A stretch of 64,000 nt of DNA from SHXO01 sp964523885 (GCA_964523885.1 CAZFYX010000087.1:124001-188000), one strand, 5' to 3'. Numbered from the stretch's first letter, positions 18,190 to 27,626 are shown. Program-made: numbers and translations. Notes: generated by a model from the sequence alone, not told the origin.

Positions 18190-18971
18190 TACTGCGCGAC
18201 CCAGCCCCCGTCGATCGGGAGCGGCGTGCCGGTGATCGAGGCGGCGGCGGCGGAGCACAGGAACACCGTGAGGGCGGCGACCTCCTCGATCTTCACGAAC
18301 GCCTTGCTCGGCTGGCGCTCGAGCATGACCTTGTCGATGACCTCGGCACGCGGGATCCCATGCGTCTTCGCCTGGTCGTCGATCTGCTTCTCGACCAGCG
18401 GCGTGAGCACGTAGCCCGGGCAGATGGCGTTGCAGGTGATGCCCTGCCTGGCCGTTTCCAGCGCCACCGTCTTGGTGAAGCCGACAACGCCGTGCTTGGC
18501 GGCGATGTAGGCCGACTTGTAGGGTGAGGCGACCAGCCCGTGGGCGGACGCGATGTTGACGATGCGGCCCCAGCCGCGGCGCTTCATGCCGGGCAGCGCC
18601 GCACGCGTGGCGTGGAATACCGAGGACAGGTTGATCGCGATGATCTGGTCCCACTTCTCGAGCGGAAATTCATCCACCGGGGCGACGTGCTGGATGCCGG
18701 CGTTGTTGACCAGGATGTCGACGGCGCCGAAGGCCTGCTCCGCCTCGGCGAACATCGCCGCGATCTCGGCCGGCCGCGACATGTCGGCGCGGGAGAAGGC
18801 GGTTTTGACCCCATGCTCGCTGGCCAGCTGCGCACACAGCGCCCCGGGATCGTTGCCGTTGGCCAGCCCGTTGAGCATCACGTTCACGCCCTGCACGGCG
18901 AGTGCGCGCGCGATGCCGAGGCCGATGCCACTGGTCGAACCGGTCACGACGGCGGACTTTCCCTTCAACAT
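18189..18971 (-). CDS. bdhA: 3-hydroxybutyrate dehydrogenase (SDR family)
   Basis: A 260-residue short-chain dehydrogenase. It has the cofactor motif TGSTSGIG near the N-terminus, LVNNAGIQHVAPVDEFP, catalytic Ser in NIASAHG, and YIAAKHG (Tyr/Lys). The sequences IQHVAPVDEFP, CNAICPGYVLTPLVEKQI and IPRAEVI...MLERQPSKAFV are hallmarks of D-3-hydroxybutyrate dehydrogenases, which oxidise 3-hydroxybutyrate to acetoacetate with NAD+ during polyhydroxybutyrate or ketone-body use. An alternative ATG lies five codons upstream. Coupled with the CDGSH gene downstream. Confidence 0.92.
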   Translation of the reverse strand: MLKGKSAVVTGSTSGIGLGIARALAVQGVNVMLNGLANGNDPGALCAQLASEHGVKTAFSRADMSRPAEIAAMFAEAEQAFGAVDILVNNAGIQHVAPVDEFPLEKWDQIIAINLSSVFHATRAALPGMKRRGWGRIVNIASAHGLVASPYKSAYIAAKHGVVGFTKTVALETARQGITCNAICPGYVLTPLVEKQIDDQAKTHGIPRAEVIDKVMLERQPSKAFVKIEEVAALTVFLCSAAAASITGTPLPIDGGWVAQ

Positions 18972-19200
18972 CGGCGCAGACTCCACGAACGGGACGCAGG
19001 CAGTCTAGCAGAGCGCAACCCGGGCTCGCCAACACGATCTTGCAGTGCCGCAACGTGGTGCGCGGGCGCACCGAAGGCGACGCCATTGCGAGGGCGCGCG
19101 GTGCCTGGTGGTGCAGCGTAGCGCACCCGGATGGTGCCGCCGCCGGCGCACTGCGCAACCGCAGCGCAGCGCGTTCGCCCCGCGCACCATTTTGCGACCG

Positions 19201-19512
19201 TCAGCAGCTCGCCGACGCTGCCCGCCGTGCCGGCGCAAGCCGTGCGATCCAGGTGCGGACCCGGTCCCCCGCGGTTTCCCTGCGCTCGGTGAGCTGCAAT
19301 GTGGACGGGTGCAGCGCCATGATCAACGTCAGCCCGTCACGCCGCAGCGTGAATGTCTCGCCCGGCGCCACGATGGTGTCGCGGCCCGAGTGATCCTCGG
19401 TGATCCACAGGCTTCCGCTCAGGCAGTGCACGTGGGAACCCCGGCCATCGCGCACGGCGATCAGACCATCCCGGGCCAGTGACAGGGTCGAGGCATCGAG
19501 TGCAACGTTCAT
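19201..19512 (-). CDS. DUF2917-domain protein
   Basis: A 103-residue cupin-like beta protein: CLSGSLWITEDHSGRDTIVAPGETFTL and the following LTLIMALHPSTLQL match DUF2917, a small family frequent in betaproteobacteria and often encoded divergently from a LysR regulator, as here. The start follows AGGAGACGCGCC, a good ribosome-binding site. The family has no established function. The tail (ARLAPARRAASASC) is variable. Sharing its promoter region with the LysR gene suggests it is a target of that regulator. Confidence 0.85.
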   Translation of the reverse strand: MNVALDASTLSLARDGLIAVRDGRGSHVHCLSGSLWITEDHSGRDTIVAPGETFTLRRDGLTLIMALHPSTLQLTERRETAGDRVRTWIARLAPARRAASASC

Positions 19513-19632
19513 GGCGCGTCTCCTCTTGCAGCGGCCGCCGGCTTGACCGGCCAGCCATTCGACAGGATCATTCCACGATGGATTTTCACCCCACGATTAA
19601 CGCTGCACAAACGACTTTTTGGAATGCTAGTC

Positions 19633-20664
19633 ATGCACTCAAGGAATAGCACAACGGCATTCAGGGGTGCGGCATCGGGACGCCGCACACTCCCGTCGCT
19701 CGACCTGCTGCGCGGTTTCGAGTCCGCGGCGCGCCACCTGAACTTCACCCGGGCGGCGGACGAGCTCTACCTCACCCAGTCCGCGGTGAGCCGTCAGATC
19801 CTCGCGCTCGAGGACCGGTTGGGCGTGCGCCTGTTCGTGCGCAAGCGGCGCGGTCTCGCACTGACCGCGGAGGGCGAGCACCTGTTGCGGGCCGTACAGG
19901 GCGCGCTGCGCCAGGTGCAGGACGCGATCGAGACGTTGCAGCCTGCGACCGAGGGCCAGCGGGTGACTGTCACATCCACCATGGCGTTCTGCTCGCTCTG
20001 GCTGGTGCCGCGGCTGGGCGAGTTCCACAGCGCCCACCCGGAGGTGGACGTGCGCGTCGCCGCCAACGACCGCGTGCTCGATCTCGCGCGCGAGCGCATC
20101 GACATCTCGGTGCGGTACTGCCGCCCGCAGGAGGCGCCGGCGGGCGGGCAGCGGTTGTTCGCGGAGGAGCTCACGCCGATGTGCTCGCCGGCGCTGCTCG
20201 CGCAGCGGCCGCTGCGCCGCCCCGAGGATCTCGCCCGCCACGTGCTGCTCCACATCGAGGACCCCGACAACCCCTCGCCGTGGCTGGGCTGGAGCAACTG
20301 GCTGGTCCCGGCGGGCGTGCCCGACCTCAAGCCCGCCGGCGCGGTGCGGTTCAACTACTTCGACCAGTGCGTGCGCGCGGCGCTCGCCGGCCAGGGCGTG
20401 GCATTGGGGCGCCTGCCGCTGGTGCAGGACCTGGTGAACGACGGCAGCCTCGTTGCCCCCTTCCCGCTCAAGGCCGTCAGCCAGCGCGCCTACTGGCTGG
20501 TGCGCGTTCCCGGGTCGGAGCGCCGGCAGCAGGTCGACCGCTTTGCGGACTGGCTGCTCGGTGCAGTGGAGTCGGCGACAGCGCCGCCGCGCGACGTCCC
20601 GCCCCCCGCACCCAAGGCACGCAGGAAGCCTCAGCGTCGCGCGAGAGCGCGGATGCCCGCCTGA
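19633..20664 (+). CDS. LysR-family transcriptional regulator (GcvA-like)
   Basis: A 343-residue LysR regulator. The winged-helix domain is clear (LLRGFESAARHLNFTRAADELYLTQSAVSRQILALEDRLG), followed by the effector-binding domain with VTSTMAFCSLWLVPRLGEFH and DISVRYC, typical of the GcvA group. ATG at 19633 is chosen; the frame is open 30 codons further upstream, but that stretch overlaps the promoter region of the divergent DUF2917 gene. The C-terminal 30 residues are Pro/Arg-rich and dispensable-looking. The intergenic 120 bp probably holds its operator. Confidence 0.9.
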   Translation: MHSRNSTTAFRGAASGRRTLPSLDLLRGFESAARHLNFTRAADELYLTQSAVSRQILALEDRLGVRLFVRKRRGLALTAEGEHLLRAVQGALRQVQDAIETLQPATEGQRVTVTSTMAFCSLWLVPRLGEFHSAHPEVDVRVAANDRVLDLARERIDISVRYCRPQEAPAGGQRLFAEELTPMCSPALLAQRPLRRPEDLARHVLLHIEDPDNPSPWLGWSNWLVPAGVPDLKPAGAVRFNYFDQCVRAALAGQGVALGRLPLVQDLVNDGSLVAPFPLKAVSQRAYWLVRVPGSERRQQVDRFADWLLGAVESATAPPRDVPPPAPKARRKPQRRARARMPA

Positions 20665-20665
20665 A

Positions 20666-20908
20666 TCAGTGCGTCGCCTCGAACGCGGCCAGCATCCTGC
20701 GCTGCGAGCTGTCCCGGCAGGAGGCCAGGCTGCGCCGCACGGCGATCAGGAGCGCGTCGTCGGAGACGCTCGGCGGCGCGACCCGGGCCGGCGCCGGCTG
20801 AGCCGGGACGAACGCTGCCACCTGCGCGGCCGGCACAACGATCTCCTGGCGGGGCTGGTCGCCGGCGCGCCGGGCGGCGGTGGCGGAGGAAAGCGTGCTG
20901 CGGATCAT
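20666..20908 (-). CDS. Small hypothetical protein, divergent from an HTH regulator
   Basis: An 80-residue protein starting MIRSTLSSATAARRAGDQPR behind a good site (AGGGAGA). It has an alanine/proline-rich middle (VAAFVPAQPAPARVAPPSVS) and a helical C-terminus (LLIAVRRSLASCRDSSQRRM). No membrane segment or known family is apparent. It ends one base from the LysR stop (convergent) and is divergent from the HTH regulator at 21056. The Shine-Dalgarno and a neat fit to the gap support it as a gene. Confidence 0.55.
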   Translation of the reverse strand: MIRSTLSSATAARRAGDQPRQEIVVPAAQVAAFVPAQPAPARVAPPSVSDDALLIAVRRSLASCRDSSQRRMLAAFEATH

Positions 20909-21026
20909 GGCGGTCTCCCTGTTGCCCTGGTTGGCCCGGCTCGTCGCGTCCGGTGCGTGCGCATGGTGTCGCGACCGCGGGCGCAGTGGAAGTCGCACCG
21001 GGAAAGTTGCGGGCCGGGCGCCGCCG

Positions 21027-21045
21027 GGTATCATCCGGTGATACC
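21027..21045. promoter_or_regulatory. Operator-like perfect inverted repeat ahead of an HTH regulator gene
   Basis: GGTATCA (21027-21033) and TGATACC (21039-21045) form perfect 7-bp arms around a 5-bp spacer, immediately before the GGGAGG ribosome-binding site of the helix-turn-helix gene. Location and symmetry suggest an autoregulatory operator that would also affect the divergent small gene. Confidence 0.55.
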
Positions 21046-21055
21046 GGGAGGCGTT

Positions 21056-21811
21056 ATGCAGCAGACATCTGCCATCGTCGAGGCGCTGAAGAGGACCCTC
21101 AAGGCGCGCGGCATCACCTACGCCCAGGTCGCCAAGGCGCTGGAGCTGAGCGAGCCCAGCGTCAAGCGCATGTTCGCGGGAGGCAACTTCACGCTGGAGC
21201 GGCTCGACCAGGTCTGCGAGCTGGCCCGCACCAGCATCACCGAGCTGGCCCGCTCGGTGGACGGGGTGCGGGACGACGTCGCCCAGCTCACCCCGGAGCA
21301 GGAGCGCGCGATCATGGCCGACCCCCGGCTGCTGCTGGTGGCGCTGTGCGCGCTCAACCACATGAGCCTGGAGCAGATCGTCGAGACCTACGCGCTGACC
21401 CGGGCCGAGTGCATCGCGCTGCTGGTCAAGCTGGACCGCATCCAGCTCCTCGAGCTGCTTCCCGGCGACCGCATCAAGCTGCGGGTGACGCGGGCCTTCT
21501 CCTGGCTGCCCGACGGGCCGATCCAGCAGTTCTTCAAGTCGCGCGCGCAGATCGACTACTTCGCCTCGCGCTTCGACCGTCCCGGCGAGCTGATGCTGGT
21601 GGTGAACGGCATGCTGAGCGCCGGCTCCGCCGACGCGCTGGCCGCCAAGCTGCGCCGGCTCGCCAACGAGTTCACCGAGACGCACCACGGCGAGGCCCAT
21701 CTCCCGCTGGGGCAGCGCCGTGCCGTCACGCTGGTGATCGCGATGCGCCCGTGGGAGCTGGAGCAGTTCCGCGCCATGCGTCGGCAGCCGGCGAAGAAGC
21801 CCGCCCGCTGA
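21056..21811 (+). CDS. XRE-family-like helix-turn-helix regulator
   Basis: A 251-residue protein. The N-terminal HTH is clear (ITYAQVAKALELSEPSVKRMF), like a Cro/C1-type domain. The rest (about 70-250) is an alpha/beta domain with LLLVALCALNHMSLEQIVE, a second helical section that reads like a winged helix (LLELLPGDRIKLRVTRAFSW) and a final section that may bind a ligand. I do not know a characterised homologue. It lies 131 bp upstream of a peptide-type ABC operon on the same strand and may control it. An operator-like palindrome precedes it. Confidence 0.8.
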   Translation: MQQTSAIVEALKRTLKARGITYAQVAKALELSEPSVKRMFAGGNFTLERLDQVCELARTSITELARSVDGVRDDVAQLTPEQERAIMADPRLLLVALCALNHMSLEQIVETYALTRAECIALLVKLDRIQLLELLPGDRIKLRVTRAFSWLPDGPIQQFFKSRAQIDYFASRFDRPGELMLVVNGMLSAGSADALAAKLRRLANEFTETHHGEAHLPLGQRRAVTLVIAMRPWELEQFRAMRRQPAKKPAR

Positions 21812-21942
21812 GCGTCCGCGGCCGCATGGCATGGCGTAGAATCCGCGCGGATGGGTGCGCCCGGCGCACTCCGCCAGAGCGACCGGGACAGGCCGCCGCA
21901 CCCCGCCCTGGTCCGACCCGCCGTTCAACTCTGGAGTCGCAT

Positions 21943-23520
21943 ATGGTTTCGCTGGATCGGCTGCTCGCGGTCGGTTGCCTGGCCGTCCTCGCCCTCATGG
22001 GCGGGCCGGTGTCCGCGCAGGAGAAGGTGCTGCGCATCACCCCGCACTCGAACCTCACCATCCTGGATCCGGTCTGGACCACCGCGTACATCACGCGCAA
22101 CCACGGCTACATGGTCTACGACACGCTCTTCGCCACCGACGCGAAGGGCAAGGTGCAGCCGCAGATGGTGGACAAGTGGGAGGTGAGCAAGGACCGGAAG
22201 ACCTGGACCTTCACCCTGCGCGACGGGCTGGAGTTCCACGACGGCAAGCCGGTCACGAGCGAGGACGTCATCGCCTCCCTGCAGCGCTGGGCCAAGCGCG
22301 ACACGATGGGCGAGATGATGATGTCCTTCTCCACCGGCCTGGAGGCGGTCGGCCCGAAGACCTTCCGCCTGAAGCTCAAGGAGCCGTACGGGAACGTGCT
22401 CGAGACGCTCGGCAAGCCCAGCTCGAACGTCCCCTTCATCATGCCCCGACGGGTCGCCGAGACGCCGGCCGACAAGCAGATCGACGACTACACCGGCTCC
22501 GGCCCGTTCATCTTCCGCAAGGACGACTGGAAGCCCGGCGAGCGCGTGGTGTACCTGAAGAACCCGCGCTACAAGCCGCGCGCCGAGCCGGCCAGCGGCA
22601 CGGCCGGCGGCAAGGTGGTGAAGGTGGACAAGGTCGAGTGGGTGATCATCAAGGATCCCCAGACCCAGGCCAATGCGCTGATCGCGGGCGAGATCGACAT
22701 CATCGAGACCCCGGCCCACGAGTCCTACCCGGCCCTGCGCAAGAGCGCCGACGTGCAGATCGTCGAGGCCAATCCGCTCGGGTTCAACGCCCTGATGTGC
22801 TTCAACCACCTGCAGCCGCCGTTCAACAACCCGAAGGTGCGGCGGGCGGCGATGGCGGCGATCAGCCAGGCGCCGGTCCTGCGCGCGCAGGTCGGCATCC
22901 CCGAGATGTACCGCACCTGCTTCTCCATCTATCCGTGCAACACGGCCTACTTCACCACTGCGGGCATGGACCTGCTGGCGAAGCAGGACATGAAGGTCGC
23001 CCAGCAGCTGCTCAAGGAGTCCGGCTACGACGGCACGCCGATCGTCATCATGCAGCCGACCGACCTCGCCATCATCGCCAAGCTGCCGGTGATCGCGGCG
23101 CAGATGCTGCGGCAGGCCGGCTTCAAGGTGGACCTGCAGGCGATGGACTGGCAGACGCTGGTGGCGCGCCGCGCGAAGAAGGATCCGCCGAGCCAGGGCG
23201 GCTGGAACATCTTCTTCACCGTCTGGGCCAACGTCGATGGCATGAACCCGGTGTCCATGCAGGCGGTGAACGCCGCCTGCGAGAAGGCGTGGTTCGGCTG
23301 GCCCTGCGACGCGGAGATCGAGAAGCTGCGCGCCGAGTTCGCCCGCTCCGACGACGAGGCCGAGCGCAAGAGGCTCGCCGAGCAGGTCCAGCTGCGCGCG
23401 ATGGAGGTGGTGACGCACGTCCCGCTGGGCGAGTACAACGCGCCGTCCGCGGCACGCAAGGATCTCAAGGGCATCGTCACCGGGTACTTCCTGGCGCCGT
23501 GGGGGATCGAGAAACCCTGA
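21943..23520 (+). CDS. ABC transporter substrate-binding protein, peptide/opine (DppA-like) family
   Basis: A 525-residue extracytoplasmic binding protein (SBP_bac_5 family): signal peptide (LAVGCLAVLALMGGPVSAQ), then LRITPHSNLTILDPVWTT, WTFTLRDGLEFHDGKPVTSEDVIASL, a family hallmark, and YTGSGPFIFR. These proteins deliver peptides, nickel or opine-like compounds to DppBC/OppBC permeases. It is followed in close order by two permeases and a fused ATPase, a complete importer. The substrate cannot be told; the nearby M81 peptidase-like protein does not establish it. Confidence 0.93.
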   Translation: MVSLDRLLAVGCLAVLALMGGPVSAQEKVLRITPHSNLTILDPVWTTAYITRNHGYMVYDTLFATDAKGKVQPQMVDKWEVSKDRKTWTFTLRDGLEFHDGKPVTSEDVIASLQRWAKRDTMGEMMMSFSTGLEAVGPKTFRLKLKEPYGNVLETLGKPSSNVPFIMPRRVAETPADKQIDDYTGSGPFIFRKDDWKPGERVVYLKNPRYKPRAEPASGTAGGKVVKVDKVEWVIIKDPQTQANALIAGEIDIIETPAHESYPALRKSADVQIVEANPLGFNALMCFNHLQPPFNNPKVRRAAMAAISQAPVLRAQVGIPEMYRTCFSIYPCNTAYFTTAGMDLLAKQDMKVAQQLLKESGYDGTPIVIMQPTDLAIIAKLPVIAAQMLRQAGFKVDLQAMDWQTLVARRAKKDPPSQGGWNIFFTVWANVDGMNPVSMQAVNAACEKAWFGWPCDAEIEKLRAEFARSDDEAERKRLAEQVQLRAMEVVTHVPLGEYNAPSAARKDLKGIVTGYFLAPWGIEKP

Positions 23521-23540
23521 CGCGCTGCTGACCTCGCACG

Positions 23541-24482
23541 ATGTTCCGGTTCCTCGCCGGGCGCCTGCTGGCAACGATCCCGGTCCTGCTGGTCGTCGCC
23601 ATCGCCGTCTTCCTGATCCTGCGGCTCACGCCCGGCGATCCGGCCGCGGTGATCGCAGGCGACAGCGCCACCACCGAGCAGATCGAGCGCATCCGCGCGG
23701 GGCTGGGCCTGGACCAGCCGATCCCCACTCAGTTCGCGATCTGGGCGGGCAACGCGCTGCGCGGCGACCTCGGCGAGTCGTTCTTCTTCAAGAAGCAGGT
23801 GTCCGAGCTGATCGGCCAGCGCATCGAGCCCACGCTGGCACTCGCCCTGTGCACGATCGTGCTGGCAGTGTCGATCGCGGTCCCGCTGGGCGTGCTGGCC
23901 GCCTGGCGTCACGGCGGCTGGCTCGACCGGGCGCTGATGGGTTTTTCCACGCTGGGCTTCTCGATCCCGGTGTTCGTGCTCGGCTACCTGCTGATCTGGC
24001 TGGTGTCGATGCACCTGGGCTGGCTGCCGGTGCAGGGCTACCGGCGCCTGGCGGAGGGCTTAGGTCCGTTCATCCGCCACCTGATCCTGCCCAGCGTCAC
24101 GCTGTCGATCGTGTACGTCGCCCTGATCGCACGCGTGACCCGGGCAGCGGTGTCCGAGGCCCTCACCGAGGATTACGTGCGCACCGCGCGCGCCAAGGGC
24201 CTGCCCGAGGTCGCAGTGGTGCTGCGCCATGCCCTGCGCAATGCCGCAGTCCCCATCGTCACTGTCATCGGCATCGGGCTTGCGCTGCTCATCGGCGGCG
24301 TCGTCGTGACCGAGAGCGTGTTCTCGATCCCCGGACTCGGGCGTCTGACCGTGGACGCGGTGCTGGCGCGGGACTTCCCCACCATCCAGGGCGTCATCCT
24401 GCTGTTCTCGGTGGCCTACGTGCTGATCAACCTGCTGATCGACCTGAGCTACCTCGTGCTCGATCCGCGCATCCGCTACTGA
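23541..24482 (+). CDS. ABC transporter permease, DppB-like
   Basis: A 313-residue inner-membrane permease with six predicted helices and the binding-protein-dependent transport signature near EDYVRTARAKGLPEVAVVLRHALRNA (EAA loop that contacts the ATPase). The N-terminal segment LAGRLLATIPVLLVVAIAVFLILRLTPGDPA is the standard start of DppB/OppB proteins. It begins 20 bp after the binding-protein gene, and its stop overlaps the next start (TGATG), so the permeases are coupled. Confidence 0.95.
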   Translation: MFRFLAGRLLATIPVLLVVAIAVFLILRLTPGDPAAVIAGDSATTEQIERIRAGLGLDQPIPTQFAIWAGNALRGDLGESFFFKKQVSELIGQRIEPTLALALCTIVLAVSIAVPLGVLAAWRHGGWLDRALMGFSTLGFSIPVFVLGYLLIWLVSMHLGWLPVQGYRRLAEGLGPFIRHLILPSVTLSIVYVALIARVTRAAVSEALTEDYVRTARAKGLPEVAVVLRHALRNAAVPIVTVIGIGLALLIGGVVVTESVFSIPGLGRLTVDAVLARDFPTIQGVILLFSVAYVLINLLIDLSYLVLDPRIRY

Positions 24483-25423
24483 TGGACGCCCCCGTAGCCG
24501 AGATCGAAGCGGAAGGATCGATTCCCGCTCCCCAAGGGAGGCCCGCGTCCTGGCGGCGAGTGCTGCGCAACTGGTCGGTGCGGATCGGCGGCGGAATGCT
24601 GGTCCTGCTCGCCGCGGTCGCCGTGCTCGCGCCGTGGCTCGGCACGATCGACCCGACACTGATCGATCCGGTCAACCGCGACGTGCTGCCGGGCGGCCAG
24701 GGCCAGGTCATGCTGCTCACCGGCGAGACCTTCGACCACCGCTTCGTGATGGGCAGCGACAGCTACGGGCGCGACATCTACAGCCGCGTCCTGTACGGCG
24801 GCCGCGTGTCGCTGGTCGTCGGCGTCGCGGTGGCACTGCTGAGCCTGTTCTTCGGCGTGATGATCGGACTGGTCTCCGGCTACCTGCGAGCCGTGGATTC
24901 CGTGGTGATGCGTGTGATGGACGGCATCATGGCGATCCCGGGCATCCTGCTGGCCATCGCCCTCGTGGCGATGTGGCGTGCGTCGCTGACCACCGTGATC
25001 CTGGCCGTCGCAATCCCCGAGATCCCCCGCGTCACCCGGCTGGTGCGCTCGCTGGTGCTGACCATCCGCGAGGAACCCTACGTGGAGGCCGCGCGCTCGG
25101 TCGGCACGTCGACCGTGGCGATGCTCTACCGCCACATCCTGCCCAACACGCTGGCGCCGCTGATCGTGCAAGGCACGTACATCGCCGCTTCGGCGATCCT
25201 GGTCGAGGCCATTCTCAGCTTCCTCGGCGTGGGGCTGCCGACGGATATCCCGACCTGGGGCAACATCATGGCGGAGGGCCGGCTGCAGTTCCAGGAGTTC
25301 CCGCACAACGTGCTGTTCCCGGGGATCTTCCTCGCGGTCACCGTCCTCGCGGTCAACATGCTCGGCGACGGCCTGCGCGACACGCTCGACCCGCGCTTCT
25401 CCAGGCGGGGCGACCGGCCATGA
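24482..25423 (+). CDS. ABC transporter permease, DppC-like
   Basis: A 313-residue permease. A cytosolic N-terminal tail of about 35 residues (DDAPVAEIEAEGS-type) precedes the first helix. The family markers are HRFVMGSDSYGRDIYSRVLYGGRVSL and the EAA loop EEPYVEAARSVGTSTVAMLYRHILPN. The ATG overlaps the preceding stop and its own stop overlaps the ATPase start (ATGA). It pairs with the DppB-like subunit to form the membrane channel. Confidence 0.95.
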   Translation: MDAPVAEIEAEGSIPAPQGRPASWRRVLRNWSVRIGGGMLVLLAAVAVLAPWLGTIDPTLIDPVNRDVLPGGQGQVMLLTGETFDHRFVMGSDSYGRDIYSRVLYGGRVSLVVGVAVALLSLFFGVMIGLVSGYLRAVDSVVMRVMDGIMAIPGILLAIALVAMWRASLTTVILAVAIPEIPRVTRLVRSLVLTIREEPYVEAARSVGTSTVAMLYRHILPNTLAPLIVQGTYIAASAILVEAILSFLGVGLPTDIPTWGNIMAEGRLQFQEFPHNVLFPGIFLAVTVLAVNMLGDGLRDTLDPRFSRRGDRP

Positions 25424-27045
25424 GCGCGCCCGCGCTGCAGGTCGACCGGTTGTCGGTGCGCCTGCCGAAGGAAGCCGATCGCGAGTACGCGGTGCGCGAA
25501 GTCAGCTTCGACGTCCATCCGGGCAAGGTGATGTGCCTGGTGGGCGAATCGGGCTCGGGCAAGTCGATCATCGCCCACACCGTGATGGGGCTGCTGCCCG
25601 GCAACGTCCGCGCGGCGGCGGGACGGGTCCTGCTGGCGGGCGAGGAGCTGCTGTCTGCATCGCCGGCACGCCTGCGAGCGCTGCGCGGCGAGAGGATGGG
25701 CATGATCTTCCAGGAGCCCATGACCGCGCTCAACCCGGTCATGCGCTGCGGTGCCCAGGTCGACGAGCTGCTCGCCCAGCACACCCCCATGCCGGCGCCC
25801 GCGCGACGCGAGAAGATCCTGCAGATGTTCGAGCACGTCCGCCTGCCGGATCCGCCGCGCATCTTCGCGGCCTTCCCACACCAGCTCTCCGGCGGGCAAC
25901 GCCAGCGCATCATGATCGCGCTGGCGCTGATCCTGAAGCCGGCGCTGCTGATCGCCGACGAACCCACCACCGCGCTCGACGTCACCACCCAGGCGGAGAT
26001 CCTCAAGCTGGTACGCGAGCTCCAGCGCGAGCACGGCACCGCGGTGCTGTTCATCACGCACGACTTCGGCGTGGTGGCCGAGATCGCCGACGCGGTTTCG
26101 GTACTCAGGCTGGGCGAGCTGGTCGAGTCGGGTCCGGCCGCCGAGGTGTTGACGCGCCCCCGCCATCCTTACACGCGGATGCTGCTCGAATCGGTCCCCG
26201 CATTGGCGCCGCGCAAGCAACCGCTGCCCGACGGCACGCCGGTGCAGCTGCGCACGCAGCGGCTGACGAGGGTGTTCTCGAGCGGCGGCTGGTTCGGCAA
26301 GCACCGCGAGGTCCGCGCAGCGGATGCGGTGGACATCGCCCTGCAGAAGGGCGAGACGCTCGGCATCGTCGGGGAGTCGGGATCGGGCAAGTCGACGGTG
26401 GCACGCATGATCGCGCATCTGCTCGAACCCACCAGCGGCGAGATCGTGCTCGACGACGCGCCGGTCGCCCGCCTGCGTGGTGCGGCAGCCCACGCGTTCC
26501 GGCGCAAGGTGCAGGTGGTGTTCCAGGACCCGTACCGCTCGCTCAATCCGCGCCGCACGGTGGGCGCGGCGATCGCGGAAGGCCCGATGAACTTCGGCGC
26601 CAGCCGGGAAGCGGCCTGGGCACGCGCCGGAGAGCTGATGCAGCTCGTCAAGCTCCCGCCCCATGCGCTGCACCGCTATCCGCACGAGTTCTCCGGCGGA
26701 CAGCGCCAGCGTATCTGCATCGCGCGTGCACTCGCGGTGGACCCCGAGGTGCTGATCGCCGACGAGGCGGTCTCGGCCCTGGACGTCTCGGTGCAGGCGC
26801 AGATCCTCACCCTGCTGGAGGAGCTCCAGCAGCGCCTGGGGCTGACGCTGCTGTTCATCACCCACGACCTGCGGGTCGCCGCGCAAATCTGCAACCGGGT
26901 GGTGGTCATGCACCACGGCCGGGTCGTCGAGCACGGCCCGGTCGGCGCCCTCTTCACTGCACCCGCGCATGCCTACACGCGTGCCCTGCTGGCTGCTGCC
27001 CCGGGACGGGGCTACGCATTCCATGGGGCGGCGCCCGCCGCCTGA
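25420..27045 (+). CDS. Fused double ABC ATPase (DppD-DppF type, GsiA-like)
   Basis: A 541-residue protein containing two complete ABC ATPase domains. Domain 1: Walker A GESGSGKS at about 41-48, signature LSGGQ at about 157, DEPTTALD. Domain 2: Walker A GESGSGKST at about 318, signature FSGGQ at about 425, DEAVSALD. Each half has the oligopeptide-ABC C-terminal element (RPRHPYTRMLLESVP; TAPAHAYTRALLAA). This replaces the separate DppD and DppF subunits. It completes the four-gene importer and overlaps the permease by 4 bp. Confidence 0.95.
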   Translation: MSAPALQVDRLSVRLPKEADREYAVREVSFDVHPGKVMCLVGESGSGKSIIAHTVMGLLPGNVRAAAGRVLLAGEELLSASPARLRALRGERMGMIFQEPMTALNPVMRCGAQVDELLAQHTPMPAPARREKILQMFEHVRLPDPPRIFAAFPHQLSGGQRQRIMIALALILKPALLIADEPTTALDVTTQAEILKLVRELQREHGTAVLFITHDFGVVAEIADAVSVLRLGELVESGPAAEVLTRPRHPYTRMLLESVPALAPRKQPLPDGTPVQLRTQRLTRVFSSGGWFGKHREVRAADAVDIALQKGETLGIVGESGSGKSTVARMIAHLLEPTSGEIVLDDAPVARLRGAAAHAFRRKVQVVFQDPYRSLNPRRTVGAAIAEGPMNFGASREAAWARAGELMQLVKLPPHALHRYPHEFSGGQRQRICIARALAVDPEVLIADEAVSALDVSVQAQILTLLEELQQRLGLTLLFITHDLRVAAQICNRVVVMHHGRVVEHGPVGALFTAPAHAYTRALLAAAPGRGYAFHGAAPAA

Positions 27046-27228
27046 GCACGCGCGCCTTCCTGCTCCGGTGCGCGCGGAGCCACCACGCGATGACCGGATC
27101 CTTTCCTCGAGCGAGCGCTTGTTGCAGTGGTTTTGCGATTGTTGGGGGCGCAGCGACGCTCTGACACCATCTGGCTGCATTCGGAGGAGATTCCCTCCTC
27201 CGGCACCCCGATCCGACAACGAGAAACC

Positions 27229-27618
27229 GTGTTCTACCTAGGTGCGCGCAGGCCGTGGACGTGGGACGCTCCCGACGAGGAGCGCCCGCAGGGGCAGCAG
27301 GACCCCGCGTGCCCGCCCGCCGGTCGGCTCTCGCGCGCAGCGGTCCGGCTGCTGCTGTCGCTGAAGATGGCGCGCAGCGTGCCCGCGCTCGCCACCCGCT
27401 ATCCACACGTGCTCAACCGCCTGGCCGAACTGTGGGACGGGCTCGAGGAGACGGAGGCGTACGTGGTGGAGTTGATGCTCGCGCAACGGGACAAGCGCAA
27501 AGGTTTCGACCTGGCCGCGATCCAGGAGATCGCTGCCCTGGCCGAGTTGCATCGGCGTCGGATGCCGCGCTCCGGTGGCGGCGCTGCACAGAGCGGCGAG
27601 GTGCCATGGCGCGGTTGA
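27229..27618 (+). CDS. Conserved hypothetical protein (unknown function)
   Basis: About 129 residues from a GTG at 27229; the same frame is open to 27127, so the start is uncertain, and no strong ribosome-binding site is seen. The C-terminal 85 residues are predicted helical: LSRAAVRLLLSLKMARSVPA, RYPHVLNRLAELWDGLEE and FDLAAIQEIAALAELHRRRM. I recall similar small proteins in betaproteobacteria, always uncharacterised. It faces the small secreted-peptide gene (27718-27972) in convergent orientation. Function unknown; a link between the two is only speculation. Confidence 0.55.
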   Translation: MFYLGARRPWTWDAPDEERPQGQQDPACPPAGRLSRAAVRLLLSLKMARSVPALATRYPHVLNRLAELWDGLEETEAYVVELMLAQRDKRKGFDLAAIQEIAALAELHRRRMPRSGGGAAQSGEVPWRG

Positions 27619-27626
27619 AACACCCG

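Noticed and set aside
24476..27219. Long minus-strand frames across the ABC permease and ATPase genes
   Set aside because: Shadows of well-supported plus-strand genes.
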